Assembly (NCBI GenBank): GCA_017308135.1 | Contig: JAFKFM010000006.1 | Coordinates: 499,724-563,723 of the forward strand | Direction of reading: 5' to 3' | Length of the DNA: 64,000 bases | Source: Alphaproteobacteria bacterium | GTDB taxonomy: Bacteria; Pseudomonadota; Alphaproteobacteria; CACIAM-22H2 | Translations under genes and position numbers: made by a program | In this document: positions 26,857-36,377 of the stretch, piece by piece | Layout: each line of letters begins with the position of its first letter | How positions within the stretch are numbered: the first letter of the stretch is position 1 | Notes under the pieces: generated by a model | What the model saw: only the letters and a program-made list of their open reading frames with translations | What the model was told of the DNA's origin: nothing | Databases searched by the model: none

Positions 26857-28992
26857 TTACTCGGCCGACGGCGCGCTCTTCTTGTCGAACTGGTCGGAGA
26901 TGTCCGCGCCAGTCGCCTGATCGACGCGGCGCATCGACAGCTTGACCTTGCCGCGATCGTCGAAGCCGATTAGCTTGACCTTCACGCTGTCGCCCATCTT
27001 GACCACGTCGCCGGTCTTCTCGACGCGGCGCGGGGCGAGTTCGGAGATGTGGACGAGGCCGTCCTTCGAACCCATGAAGTTCACGAAGGCGCCGAAATCC
27101 ATCACCTTCACGACCTTGCCGGTGTAGATGGCGTTGAGTTCCGGCTCGGCGACGATGCCCTTGATCCAGTCGATCGCTTGCTTCGCCTTCTCCTCGCTCG
27201 TCGAGGCGACCTTGATCGTGCCGTCGTCCTCGATGTCGATCTTGCAGCCTGTGACCTCGACGATCTCGCGGATCACCTTGCCGCCGGTGCCGATCACTTC
27301 GCGGATCTTTTCCTTCGGAACCGAGAAGGTCGTGATGCGCGGCGCGTTGTTCGACACGCTCTCGCGCGCCCCGGTCAGGCCCTTGGCCATCTCGCCCAGG
27401 ATGTGCAGGCGGCCGTCCTTGGCCTGGCCCAGCGCGATCTTCATGATGTTCTCGTCGATCGAGGTGATCTTGAGATCCATCTGAAGCGCGGTGACGCCCT
27501 TCTCCGTGCCCGCGACCTTGAAGTCCATGTCGCCGAGGTGATCCTCGTCGCCCAGGATGTCGGTCAGCACGGCGAAGCCGCGATCTTCCTTGATCAGGCC
27601 CATCGCGATGCCGGCCACGGGGCGCGGCAGCGGCACGCCCGCGTCCATCAGCGACAGCGACGAACCGCAGACCGTCGCCATCGACGACGAACCGTTCGAC
27701 TCAGTCACTTCCGACACGACGCGGATCGTGTAGGGGAACTTGTCCTTGGCGGGCAGCAGCGGACGGATCGCGCGCCAGGCGAGCTTGCCGTGGCCGATTT
27801 CGCGACGGCCGGGGCTGCCCATGCGCTTGGCTTCGCCGACCGAGTAGGGCGGGAAGTTGTAGTGCAGCATGAAGTGCTCGCGGTATTCGCCTTCGAGCGC
27901 GTCGATGATCTGCTCGTCGTCGCCGGTACCCAGCGTGGCGACGCACAGCGCCTGCGTTTCGCCGCGGGTGAACAGCGCCGAACCGTGGGTGCGCGGCAGC
28001 AGGCCGACCTCCGTCACGATCGGACGGACCGTCTTCGTGTCGCGGCCGTCGATGCGCTTGCCGGTATCCAGAATCGTGTCGCGCACGACCTTGGCTTCCA
28101 GGTCGCCGAACAGCGCGCCGGCAAGGGCGGCTTCTTCCGGCACGGCCTTGACCGCTTCCATCGCCTTCGCCTTGATCGCCGCGACCTTGTCGCGACGGGC
28201 GAACTTGATCGGTTCCTTATAGGCTTCGGTCAGCTCGGCCGCGAACGCCTCGAGCTTCGCCTTGGTGGCCGCCGTGGCGGGTGCGGCTTCGGGGATCGCC
28301 CAGGGTTCCTTGGCGGCGGCTTCGGCCAGCGAAATGATCAGGTCGATCACCGGCTGGAAGGCGCGGTGGCCGAACATGACGGCGCCGAGCATCTGCTCTT
28401 CCGTCAGTTCCTTGGCTTCCGATTCGACCATCAGCACGCCGTCCTTGGTGCCGGCGACGATGAGGTCGAGGTCGGAAGTCGCGAGTTCTTCCTGCAGCGG
28501 GTTCAGCTTGAACTCGCCGCCGATGAATCCGACCCGCGCGGCGCCGATCGGGCCCATGAACGGGATGCCCGACAGCGTCAGGGCGGCCGAGCAGCCGACC
28601 ATCGCCACGATGTCCGGATCGTTCATCAGGTCATGCGACAGCACCGTCGCGATGACCTGGACTTCGTTGCGGAAATTCTCGGGGAACAACGGACGGATCG
28701 GGCGGTCGATCAAACGCGACGTCAGCGTTTCCTTTTCCGTCGGACGGCCTTCGCGCTTGAAGAAGCCGCCGGGGATCTTGCCGGCCGCGAAGGTCTTTTC
28801 CTGATAGTGGACGGTCAGGGGGAAGAAATCCTGACCGGGCTTGGCCGACTTGGCGCCGACGACCGTGCACAGCACGACCGTGTCGCCCAGGCGCGCGATG
28901 ACCGCGCCATCGGCCTGACGGGCGACCTTGCCCGTTTCGAGGGAGAGCGTGCGCCCCCCCCATTGCATCTCGCGTTTCACGATATCGAACAT
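26857..28992 (-). CDS. pnp: Polyribonucleotide nucleotidyltransferase (PNPase)
   Basis: 711 residues from ATG 28992 ([13 protein letters not shown]). Two RNase PH domains are separated by the helical domain, with [14 protein letters not shown] and [15 protein letters not shown]. Near the C-terminus come a KH domain ([12 protein letters not shown]) and an S1 domain ([19 protein letters not shown]). The enzyme degrades RNA 3' to 5' in the degradosome. It lies downstream of rpsO, separated by a terminator-type hairpin, and has its own terminator. Confidence 0.97.
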   Translation of the reverse strand: MFDIVKREMQWGGRTLSLETGKVARQADGAVIARLGDTVVLCTVVGAKSAKPGQDFFPLTVHYQEKTFAAGKIPGGFFKREGRPTEKETLTSRLIDRPIRPLFPENFRNEVQVIATVLSHDLMNDPDIVAMVGCSAALTLSGIPFMGPIGAARVGFIGGEFKLNPLQEELATSDLDLIVAGTKDGVLMVESEAKELTEEQMLGAVMFGHRAFQPVIDLIISLAEAAAKEPWAIPEAAPATAATKAKLEAFAAELTEAYKEPIKFARRDKVAAIKAKAMEAVKAVPEEAALAGALFGDLEAKVVRDTILDTGKRIDGRDTKTVRPIVTEVGLLPRTHGSALFTRGETQALCVATLGTGDDEQIIDALEGEYREHFMLHYNFPPYSVGEAKRMGSPGRREIGHGKLAWRAIRPLLPAKDKFPYTIRVVSEVTESNGSSSMATVCGSSLSLMDAGVPLPRPVAGIAMGLIKEDRGFAVLTDILGDEDHLGDMDFKVAGTEKGVTALQMDLKITSIDENIMKIALGQAKDGRLHILGEMAKGLTGARESVSNNAPRITTFSVPKEKIREVIGTGGKVIREIVEVTGCKIDIEDDGTIKVASTSEEKAKQAIDWIKGIVAEPELNAIYTGKVVKVMDFGAFVNFMGSKDGLVHISELAPRRVEKTGDVVKMGDSVKVKLIGFDDRGKVKLSMRRVDQATGADISDQFDKKSAPSAE

Positions 28993-29130
28993 CTTGGGTT
29001 TACCTTCCTTGCCACGTACGGACCCGCAGCACTTCGCCCCTATGGCGAAACGCGCGTGGTTCCGGCCGCTATCGCCCCCATGGCGACAGCGCGAACCGGA
29101 ACCGCCCATGGACTTCTGGACGTCGGATAG

Positions 29131-29191
29131 AAAAAACGCGACGACGCGCCCGCGGCCGGAACATGTCCGGCGTCGCGGGCGGCATCGTCGC
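29131..29191 (-). terminator. Large hairpin with U-run between rpsO and pnp
   Basis: On the minus strand GCGACGA, CGCCCGC and GCCGGA pair with TTCCGGC, GCGGGCG and TCGTCGC around a short loop, and TTTTTT follows directly. It begins 23 bases after the rpsO stop. By analogy with E. coli, where an rpsO terminator and an RNase III site lie in this gap, it probably terminates part of the rpsO transcripts and sets the pnp level. Confidence 0.75.
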
Positions 29192-29214
29192 GCATGGATT
29201 TCAAACGGTTCGCT

Positions 29215-29484
29215 TTAGCGACGCAGTTCGAGACGCTCGAGCAGCGTCGAGTAGCGCTTGGTGTCGGTCTTCTTGAGATAGTCGAGAAGACGGCGGCGCT
29301 GGCCGACCATCATCAGCAGGCCGCGGCGCGAGTGGAAGTCCTTCTTGTGCGTGCCGAGGTGCTCGGTGAGCTCCTTGATACGCTCGGTCAGCAACGCGAC
29401 CTGGACTTCCGGGGATCCGGTGTCGCCCTTCTTGACGGCGAACTTGGCGACAATTTCACTCTTGTGAGCGGGTTCGAGCGACAT
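29215..29484 (-). CDS. rpsO: 30S ribosomal protein S15
   Basis: 89 residues, full length, with [17 protein letters not shown] and [20 protein letters not shown]15 is an early-binding protein of the 30S platform. It lies 18 bases after truB and before the hairpin that separates it from pnp. Confidence 0.97.
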   Translation of the reverse strand: MSLEPAHKSEIVAKFAVKKGDTGSPEVQVALLTERIKELTEHLGTHKKDFHSRRGLLMMVGQRRRLLDYLKKTDTKRYSTLLERLELRR

Positions 29485-29502
29485 CGGTCATTCCTTTCGA
29501 CC

Positions 29503-30402
29503 CTAGAGGTTGAACACGCGCACCGGACGGAGGATTTCTCCGTCGCTCGCGACCAGCGCCACCAGCCGCCCTTCTTGGAAGGCGGCAATCGGTTCGGCGG
29601 GAACGCGATCGATGCGGGGGTCTCGCAAAGCCCGGCCCTGTTTAAGGGCCGAAGCCTCTTCCTCGGTCACGGCCAGCACCGGGATGTCGTCCAGTGCGGT
29701 CTCGACCGGGGCGAGGGCCCCAAAGCGGGCCGGACTATGCCCAAACCCCTCCAGCGTTGCCAGTGAAATTGCCGATTCCAGCGTGAATTTGCCGACTCGG
29801 GTCCGGCGAAGTTCGGTCACATGACCGACCGTTCCCAACGCGACGGCCAGGTCGCGGGCGAGGCTGCGGACATAGGTGCCTTTGCCGCAGGTAACCCGAA
29901 ACCGCGCCGTGTCGGCATCGGGCGATTCCAGATATTCGAGCTTATGGATCAAGACCTTACGGGGTTGGAGAACGACTTCCTCCCCGGCACGGGCCAGTTC
30001 ATAGGCGCGCTTGCCGTCGATCTTGATGGCCGAGAAGGCGGGGGGCAGCTGCTCGATTTCGCCTTCGAAGCTTGGCAGAGCGGCCCGGATCGCGGATTCG
30101 GCCGGGCGGTTGGGGCTGGTCGCGACGACCGACCCTTCCAGATCGTCGGTCGCGGTCGCCGCCCCCCAGCGCACGGTGAACTCGTACTGCTTGGTCCCGT
30201 CCATGGCGAAGGGGATCAGTTTGGTCGCCTCGCCCAGCGCGATGGGCAACACGCCCGAGGCCAGCGGGTCCAGCGTGCCGCCATGCCCGCCTTTGGCGGC
30301 TTGAAAGATCCAACGCACTTTGCCGAGCGCTTGCGTCGAACTCGGGCCGATCGGCTTGTCCAGCACGACCCAGCCATCGACCTTGTTCTTCTCGCGCTTC
30401 AC
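29503..30402 (-). CDS. truB: tRNA pseudouridine(55) synthase TruB
   Basis: 299 residues from GTG 30402 (GTGA overlap with rbfA). The catalytic aspartate lies in GGHGGTLDPLASGVLP, preceded by GWVVLDKPIGPSS. A C-terminal PUA-like region follows. It makes the universal pseudouridine 55 in tRNA. Confidence 0.95.
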   Translation of the reverse strand: MKREKNKVDGWVVLDKPIGPSSTQALGKVRWIFQAAKGGHGGTLDPLASGVLPIALGEATKLIPFAMDGTKQYEFTVRWGAATATDDLEGSVVATSPNRPAESAIRAALPSFEGEIEQLPPAFSAIKIDGKRAYELARAGEEVVLQPRKVLIHKLEYLESPDADTARFRVTCGKGTYVRSLARDLAVALGTVGHVTELRRTRVGKFTLESAISLATLEGFGHSPARFGALAPVETALDDIPVLAVTEEEASALKQGRALRDPRIDRVPAEPIAAFQEGRLVALVASDGEILRPVRVFNL

Positions 30403-30848
30403 TTCTTCTTGCGCGCGCGCGGTTTGGGCTTGTCGGCTTGCGGCGGGGCGATATCGGCCAGCACTTTCGGATCGCGGAACGCCGCATCCATGCGGGCCGC
30501 GTAATCGAAGCCGGTGTCGCGCTTGAAATGGATATCGACCGCTTGGCGCAGATCGATGCGCCGTTGCACTTCGCCGCGGATATAGGCGCGGGCACGCCCC
30601 AGGGCCGCGATCGTCTTGTCGGCGTCGATGCCGCCCAATGTCGTCACAAACGCGGTCGCGTGTTTGAGGTCGGGCGAAGCGCGCACCTCCGACACGGTGA
30701 TGGAGGCGCCTTGCAAATCGGGGTCGCGGAAATGGGCTTCCTGCAACACCTCGACCAGCGCGCGGCGCACCGCTTCGCCCACGCGCAATTGGCGCTGGCT
30801 GGGGGCGCCGGCCGGACCGTCTTCGTTTCTGTCGAACTTGCCGCTCAT
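30399..30848 (-). CDS. rbfA: Ribosome-binding factor A
   Basis: 149 residues from ATG 30848. The KH-type fold is supported by RQLRVGEAVRRALVEVLQ, ITVSEVRASPDLKHATAFV and a basic tail (KPKPRARKKK). RbfA assists 16S rRNA 5'-end maturation in 30S assembly. Its usual upstream partner infB is missing; the start overlaps an AcuI-type reductase by 4 bases. Confidence 0.93.
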   Translation of the reverse strand: MSGKFDRNEDGPAGAPSQRQLRVGEAVRRALVEVLQEAHFRDPDLQGASITVSEVRASPDLKHATAFVTTLGGIDADKTIAALGRARAYIRGEVQRRIDLRQAVDIHFKRDTGFDYAARMDAAFRDPKVLADIAPPQADKPKPRARKKK

Positions 30849-31825
30849 TGCGCCACGTCGATCACGATGCGGCCTTGGATCTGACCGGCGACGATCTGCT
30901 CGGCCAAGGCCGGCACATCGGCGAGTCCGACGATCTTCGTGCCGCCGACGGGCAAACCGTCGGGCAGCAACGCGGCGAGCTTGCGCCATGCGGCGTCGCG
31001 CTCGGGGATCGGGCAGCGCACGGAATCGATGCCGATCAATTTCACGCCGCGCAGAATGAACGGCATCACCGTCGTCGGCAGATCGTGGCTGCCGGCAAGC
31101 CCGCACGCCGCGACGGGGGCGCGATACGCCATCGACGCCAGCGCGTTCGCCAAAGCGGGTCCGCCGACCGTGTCGATCACGCCCGCCCAGCGCTCGGTCT
31201 CCAGCGGCTTGGCCGGCTTGGCGAGTTCGGCGCGATCCATCACGCTCGCGGCACCCAGCGCCTTCAAATACGATTCGAGTTCCAGGCGCCCGGTCGCCGC
31301 GACGACCTTGTGGCCGAGCTTGGCGAGGAGTGCGACCGCGACCGAGCCCACGCCGCCGGCGGCGCCGGAAACGAGAACCTCGCGGTCCTTCTTCAAACCG
31401 TTGGCTTCCAGCGCATGCACCGCGAGCATCGCGGTCAATCCGGCCGTGCCCATCGACATGGCCCATTTCTTGTCCATGCCGGGCGGCATCTTGATCAGCC
31501 ACTCGGCCTTGGCGCGCGCGCGTTCGGCCATGCCGCCGTGGAATTGCTCGCCCACGCCCCAGCCCGTCAGGATCACGCGGTCGCCGGCCTTGAAGCGATC
31601 GTCGTCGGACGTCTCGACCGTGCCCGCCCAATCGATGCCGGGGATCAACGGAAACGCGCGCACGATCTTGCCCTTGTCGGCGATCGCGAGCCCGTCTTTG
31701 TAGTTCAGCGTCGAATAGCTGACCTTGGCTGTCACCGGGAAGTCGGGCAGCGCCGAATCGTCGAGCTGACGGAGATTGGCCGTGACTTTGCCGTCGGTCT
31801 TCTCGAGAAGCAGCGCACGAAACAT
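30845..31825 (-). CDS. AcuI/YhdH-type acryloyl-CoA reductase (MDR family)
   Basis: 326 residues. Medium-chain reductase features are SYSTLNYKDGLAI, PGIDWAGTVE and the NADPH loop SGAAGGVGSVAVALLAKLG. No zinc-binding cysteines are present, matching the quinone-oxidoreductase/AcuI branch, which reduces acryloyl-CoA to propionyl-CoA with NADPH. Its ATGA overlap with rbfA makes it the first gene of a ribosome-biogenesis operon, an odd placement. The specific substrate is an inference. Confidence 0.85.
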   Translation of the reverse strand: MFRALLLEKTDGKVTANLRQLDDSALPDFPVTAKVSYSTLNYKDGLAIADKGKIVRAFPLIPGIDWAGTVETSDDDRFKAGDRVILTGWGVGEQFHGGMAERARAKAEWLIKMPPGMDKKWAMSMGTAGLTAMLAVHALEANGLKKDREVLVSGAAGGVGSVAVALLAKLGHKVVAATGRLELESYLKALGAASVMDRAELAKPAKPLETERWAGVIDTVGGPALANALASMAYRAPVAACGLAGSHDLPTTVMPFILRGVKLIGIDSVRCPIPERDAAWRKLAALLPDGLPVGGTKIVGLADVPALAEQIVAGQIQGRIVIDVAQ

Positions 31826-31918
31826 GCCGGTTTGCCTTTCGCCCGGGGGTCGTCCCGGGGCGACTACTCGCAGGGCCGGGCGCTTGCGTCAAGCGATCCG
31901 GCGGCGCATCGTCCGACG

Positions 31919-33049
31919 ATGAACGCGCGAATCCGCGACTTCGTCGACTGGGTGCTGGGCCCGGCCAAAGCCCTCGATCTCGCTGATTTCATGGGCGGCG
32001 TGGCCGAACGGCTGGTCGAAATGGGCCTGCCGATCGACCGCGCGGGGGCGCTCCTCGATACGCTGCATCCCAGCTATGTCGGAATCCAACGCATCTGGGA
32101 ACGCGGCGGCGGCACGCGCGAGGGCCGCGCGCGTTACGACAACCCGGATATCTTCTCCGGCAAAATCAAATACACGATCGATAGCGTGCAGGAGACCGGG
32201 GCGTGGTTCGATATGCGCCTCGACGACGGCCGCGTCGACGAATACGACCTGCTGCCCGATCTGCGCGCCCAGGGCTTCACGCATTACGTCATCGCACCGC
32301 TCGCCTTCGTCGAAGGGCCCGTGCAGGGATTGTCCTTCGCGACAAAGCGGCCGGGCGGGTTCTCGGCGGGCGATATCGCGTTGATCGACGCCGCGCGCCC
32401 CGCCATCGCGGCGGTGATGGAATTGAAGATCCGCACCCGCGTTTCGCGCGAAGTGCTGCAAACCTATGTCGGCAAGGCGCCGGGCGATTTGATCCTGGCC
32501 GGCCAAATACGGCGCGGCGAGGTGCGGAATTTGCGCGCGGCGCTGGCGATGAGCGATTTGCGCGGCTTCACGGCGATGAGCGATGCGCTCACACCCGAAC
32601 AGACCGTGGCGCAGATCAACGCCTATCTCGATTGTCTGGTGCCCGAAATCCTGCGGCGCGGCGGCGAGGTTTTGAAATTCATCGGCGACGGCGTGCTCGC
32701 GATGGCCGATGCGAACACGCTGGGCGATGCGGATGCGTGCGCGCGCATGCTCGATGCGGCTCTCGCCGCACAAGAAGCGCTCGCCAAGACCGGATTCCGC
32801 GCGGGCATCGCGCTGCATTTGGGCGAAGCCGCGTTCGGCAATATCGGCGCCGGCGACCGGCAGGATTTCACCGTCATCGGCCGCGACGTGAACATGGTCG
32901 CGCGCTTGGAAAAAATGTGCGGCACGCTGGGCGAGAATGTCGTCGTCTCGGCCGCGTTCGCCGCCGCGATCGATCGCCCGTGGCGGCGCTTGGGCGAGTT
33001 CACCTTCAAAGGTTTCGAGGGCGCACGGCCCGTTTACGCGCCCGGCTAA
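31919..33049 (+). CDS. Class III adenylate cyclase with N-terminal sensor-like domain
   Basis: 376 residues from ATG 31919. Residues 1-195 form a soluble domain with GLPIDRAGALLDTLHPSYVG, also found in the second cyclase of this window. The C-terminal cyclase homology domain has both metal aspartates (D213 in SDLRGF, D257 in FIGDG). Adenine-selecting K253 and D316 are present, as are the transition-state N325 and R329 (DVNMVARLE). It should therefore make cAMP. There is no membrane segment. The 3' end shares CTAA with the convergent ABC gene. Confidence 0.88.
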   Translation: MNARIRDFVDWVLGPAKALDLADFMGGVAERLVEMGLPIDRAGALLDTLHPSYVGIQRIWERGGGTREGRARYDNPDIFSGKIKYTIDSVQETGAWFDMRLDDGRVDEYDLLPDLRAQGFTHYVIAPLAFVEGPVQGLSFATKRPGGFSAGDIALIDAARPAIAAVMELKIRTRVSREVLQTYVGKAPGDLILAGQIRRGEVRNLRAALAMSDLRGFTAMSDALTPEQTVAQINAYLDCLVPEILRRGGEVLKFIGDGVLAMADANTLGDADACARMLDAALAAQEALAKTGFRAGIALHLGEAAFGNIGAGDRQDFTVIGRDVNMVARLEKMCGTLGENVVVSAAFAAAIDRPWRRLGEFTFKGFEGARPVYAPG

Positions 33050-34806
33050 GCCACCACCAATGTCGCGGGCTTGCCGTCCGTACCGGGTTCGACGCGCCAG
33101 AACTTGTTATGGAACTGGCGCAAGGCCGGCCGGTGGCCGATCGACACGACGCCCGTGTCGGCCAAGCGTTCGCCGATCAGCGCGTAGAGATGCGCTTCCG
33201 TCGCTTCGTCCAACGCCGCGGTGGCTTCGTCGAGGAACAGGAATTTCGGCTTGGCCAGCAACGCGCGCGCGACGGCCAGGCGCTGCTGCTCGCCCGGCGA
33301 CAAGGCTTGGCCCCAATGGGCGACCTCGTCCAAACGCCCGGCGAGATGGTCGAGCTTCACGTCGGCGAGCGTCGATTTCAGCGTCGCGTCGTCGATGCCG
33401 TCGACATTGGGATAGAGCAGCGCCGCGCGCAGGCTCGCAATGGGCATATAGGGTTTCTGCGGCAGGAACAGGGCCGCCCCCGGCGGCGGCGTTTCGACAA
33501 TGCCGCGCCCGAAGGGCCACAGCCCGGCAAGGGCGCGGAACAGCGTGCTCTTGCCCGAACCCGACGGGCCGGTCAGCAGCACGCGATTTCCCGGTTCGAC
33601 GCGCGCGTCCGCGTTGGCGATCAGCGTGGCGCCGTTCGGCAAGGCGACGTCGACCCGGGCGAGGGCGGGGACCGTGCTCGCGCGCGTTTGCAGCGGATTG
33701 GCTTTCGCTTCGATCTCGGCCTTCGCGATCGCCGCTTCGAAATCGAGCAGCCGATCGACGACCGATTTCCAATCGGCAAGCTGGGCATAGGCCGAGACGA
33801 AGAACGACAGCGCGCGTTGCACTTGGCCGAAGGCCGACGCGATCTGCATCAGGCCGCCCAGCTGAATCGAGTTGTTGAAATAGCGCGGGGCGGCGACGAT
33901 GAACGGGAAAATGATCGCGGCTTGCGCATAGAAGCTGGTGAAGGTGTTGAGCTTCAACGTCGCCCACATCAGCCCGTACCAATTGGCGGCGATGGCCGCG
34001 AAGCGGCGCGCGAAATTCTCGCTCTCGCGCTTCTCGCCGCCATAGAGGGCGACCTGCTCGGAATTTTCGCGCAAGCGGACGAGGTCGTAGCGGAAATCCG
34101 CTTCGTAACGCTGCTGGGCATAGTTGAGGGGGACCAACGGTTTCCCCACCAAATGCGTCAGCCATGTGCCGACGATCGCGTAGATCAACGCCGCCCACAC
34201 CATATAGCCGGGAATGTGGATCTCGTGCCCGAAAAGCGTGATCGAGAACGCGCCCGACAGCGTCCATAGGATCGTGAGGAACGCGCCGAGCGTGAGCACC
34301 GCGTCGAGCAGCTGGGTGATCAACGACAAGGTCGTGGTCACGAACAGCTTCACGTCTTCGGCGATGCGCTGGTCGGGGTTGTCGGTTTCGGCACCCGTCA
34401 GCTGAAAGCGATAATAGATCCGGTTGTCGAGCCACGCGGCGACGTAACGCTGGGTCAGCCATTTGCGCCAGCGGATCGTCAGCCACTGCATGGCGTAGCG
34501 CGAGACGATGTAGTTGACGATGAACAGGAAGGCCAGGCCGACGAAGACCAGCATCTGTTTTTCGAACACCGGCCGGTCGCGTTCCTGCAAGGCGGTGTAG
34601 AAGACGTTGTTCCATTCGTTGAACAACACTTCGAGATAGACGCCGAAGACCGTCAATCCGATGACGATCGCGAATAGCGCCCAGGCGGCGAATTTATCCT
34701 CCGACGCCCAATAGGGCTTGGTCAGACGCCATAGACTGGCGGCGAAGCTCAACAGATCGACACGGCGGCGGGGTGTGGAAAGTGTGGCGCTGGCGGCGGG
34801 CGGCAT
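33046..34806 (-). CDS. SbmA/BacA-like ABC transporter, fused membrane and ATPase domains (YddA type)
   Basis: 586 residues. Six membrane segments span about residues 40-345 in an ABC_membrane_2 domain (LFNEWNNVFYTALQ and RWRKWLTQRYVAAWL are typical). An ATPase domain follows with Walker A GPSGSGKS (413-420), signature LSPGEQQ (502-508), Walker B FLFLDE (522-527) and the H-loop GHRPALRQFH. It resembles the SbmA/BacA and peroxisomal ABCD relatives that move peptides, fatty acids or vitamin B12-like compounds. The signature has P for G, as usual in this group. A 19-base palindrome lies 10 bases before the ATG. Confidence 0.88.
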   Translation of the reverse strand: MPPAASATLSTPRRRVDLLSFAASLWRLTKPYWASEDKFAAWALFAIVIGLTVFGVYLEVLFNEWNNVFYTALQERDRPVFEKQMLVFVGLAFLFIVNYIVSRYAMQWLTIRWRKWLTQRYVAAWLDNRIYYRFQLTGAETDNPDQRIAEDVKLFVTTTLSLITQLLDAVLTLGAFLTILWTLSGAFSITLFGHEIHIPGYMVWAALIYAIVGTWLTHLVGKPLVPLNYAQQRYEADFRYDLVRLRENSEQVALYGGEKRESENFARRFAAIAANWYGLMWATLKLNTFTSFYAQAAIIFPFIVAAPRYFNNSIQLGGLMQIASAFGQVQRALSFFVSAYAQLADWKSVVDRLLDFEAAIAKAEIEAKANPLQTRASTVPALARVDVALPNGATLIANADARVEPGNRVLLTGPSGSGKSTLFRALAGLWPFGRGIVETPPPGAALFLPQKPYMPIASLRAALLYPNVDGIDDATLKSTLADVKLDHLAGRLDEVAHWGQALSPGEQQRLAVARALLAKPKFLFLDEATAALDEATEAHLYALIGERLADTGVVSIGHRPALRQFHNKFWRVEPGTDGKPATLVVA

Positions 34807-34815
34807 ATTGGGGAC

Positions 34816-34834
34816 TCTCCGGATTATCCGGAGA
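34816..34834. promoter_or_regulatory. Perfect 19-base palindrome upstream of the SbmA-like gene
   Basis: TCTCCGGAT and ATCCGGAGA mirror each other around one T. The element lies between 10 and 28 bases before the ABC transporter start codon and after the end of the upstream glycosyltransferase. No T-run follows in either direction, so an operator is more likely than a terminator. It overlaps where the ribosome would bind, so it could also act as an RNA hairpin blocking translation. Confidence 0.5.
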
Positions 34835-34903
34835 ATCTAGGCCGATCACGTGTCGTAAAAAAGGCCGCCGCGTTTCGAAGTGTGACCGGATCGGCGCGCC
34901 GGC

Positions 34904-36148
34904 TTAGCGCGCGGCAAGGGCGCGGATCGCCGCTTCGTCCTGGGTCAGCGGCAGCCAGCGCCGGACCAGACGTTCGACGTTTTCGAGCCCGTCGAGCAAG
35001 CCGGGTACCACCGCCGCCGACGGCGATTTCTGGTGCGCGAGGTTCTTCAGCGCGCGGACCATATCTTCGGTCCGGCGGATTCCGTCGTCGGGCAGCATGC
35101 GCACCAAACCTTGGGCCTGGGCGCGCTCGGCGCGGATCGTCTGCTCCAAACGTGGCGCGGTGCGCGGCACGATCAAGCCCGGCCGGTCGAAAGACAGGAT
35201 TTCGCAGAACGTGTTGTAGCCGCCCATCGCCACGACGCCGGCGGCGCGCGCGACCAGCGTTTCCATATGCGCGTCGAAGGTGATCGCCTCGACATTGCCC
35301 AGCGCCTGCGCGCGGTTCAGGAACTCGGCTTGGCGTTCGGACTGCATGAACGGCCCGAGCACCAGCAACGCGCGATGCGGCAATTGCGTGCCGGATTCGT
35401 AAGCGCGCAGCACCCAGTCGATCAGCGCGTCGCCGTCGCCGCCGCCGCCGGTCGTCACCAGCACGTAAGGCTGTTCGCGCTCGCGCGCGGCTTCCATCGA
35501 CGCGCGCGGCCCGTTCAGAGGCAGCGTGCGGCGCAGATAGCCGGTGTAGCTCATCTTCCGGCGCACCGATTGCGGAATGGCCAAGCCTTCCAGCGGATCG
35601 CAGATCTGCGGCAGGCCGTAGACCCAGATATCGTCGTAAAGCTCGCGCAAGGCCGGCAGCGCGTTCTTGCGCTTCCATTCGGGTTCCAGCAACGCGGGAT
35701 CGTCCATCACGTCGCGCAGGCCCAGCACCAGCGGCACGTTGCGGCGCTTGAGGAATTCGAGCGTTTCGGTCACTTCGCCGCGCAAGCCCAGCGGTTCCTT
35801 GTCGACCAGGAACAGATCGGGCTGGAACGCTTCGGCCGTGTGGCGGATGATCGACGCGCGGATCGCCAGCGTTTGCGCGATGTCGATATGCAGGTTCAGC
35901 GATGTGTAATCGCCGTCGCGCAATTTGATGACGCCGGGAATGCGCACGAAATCGACGCGCGCCTTGAAATCGAACGAGCCGATGATCGGCGAGCCGGACA
36001 GGATCAGCACCGACAGATCCTTGTCGGCCTCCACCAGCGCATGCGCGATCGTGCGGCAGCGGCGCAAATGGCCGAGCCCCATCGTGTCGTGGCTGTAGAT
36101 CAGCACGCGACGGTCGGACCGCGCGCGACGTTTCGGAGCTTTGGCCAA
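34904..36148 (-). CDS. MurG-like (GT-B fold) glycosyltransferase
   Basis: 414 residues from a TTG start at 36148, preceded by GGGGGGA. The N-terminus VLIYSHDTMGLGHLRRC has the GxGH loop. The donor-binding half has VTTGGGGDGDALIDW, AMGGYNTFCEIL and VPRTAPRLEQTIRAERA, a clear GT28-like pattern. It is a paralogue of the 358-residue enzyme at 7.8-8.8 kb. It is divergent from the degenerate ABC protein gene across 229 bases. The acceptor is unknown; proteins of this kind are often found in alphaproteobacterial envelope-glycan clusters. Confidence 0.82.
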   Translation of the reverse strand: MAKAPKRRARSDRRVLIYSHDTMGLGHLRRCRTIAHALVEADKDLSVLILSGSPIIGSFDFKARVDFVRIPGVIKLRDGDYTSLNLHIDIAQTLAIRASIIRHTAEAFQPDLFLVDKEPLGLRGEVTETLEFLKRRNVPLVLGLRDVMDDPALLEPEWKRKNALPALRELYDDIWVYGLPQICDPLEGLAIPQSVRRKMSYTGYLRRTLPLNGPRASMEAAREREQPYVLVTTGGGGDGDALIDWVLRAYESGTQLPHRALLVLGPFMQSERQAEFLNRAQALGNVEAITFDAHMETLVARAAGVVAMGGYNTFCEILSFDRPGLIVPRTAPRLEQTIRAERAQAQGLVRMLPDDGIRRTEDMVRALKNLAHQKSPSAAVVPGLLDGLENVERLVRRWLPLTQDEAAIRALAAR

Positions 36149-36377
36149 TCGTCCCCCCGGACGGGATCTCGATCGGCCCGAGACTAAGGGGAGTCCCGTG
36201 ACGATTCCAAGCGATCAACGCCAGTAAATAATAATTTTGAGGGCTGTTGCCGGACTGCGATACCGGGTCGGGATGCGGTAAAGCGCCGCCCGTACCGCCC
36301 CCATGCCGCAGGGCGGCCCGGTTGCGCCGCCCCGGTCCCGGCCGCTAAACTCCTGATCGGGATAGGGGACTTCGCGC

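Noticed and set aside
36311..36332. Inverted repeat GGGCGGC...GCCGCCC between the glycosyltransferase and ABC genes
   Set aside because: Seven GC-only base pairs in GC-rich DNA are likely by chance; no T-run or promoter nearby supports it.
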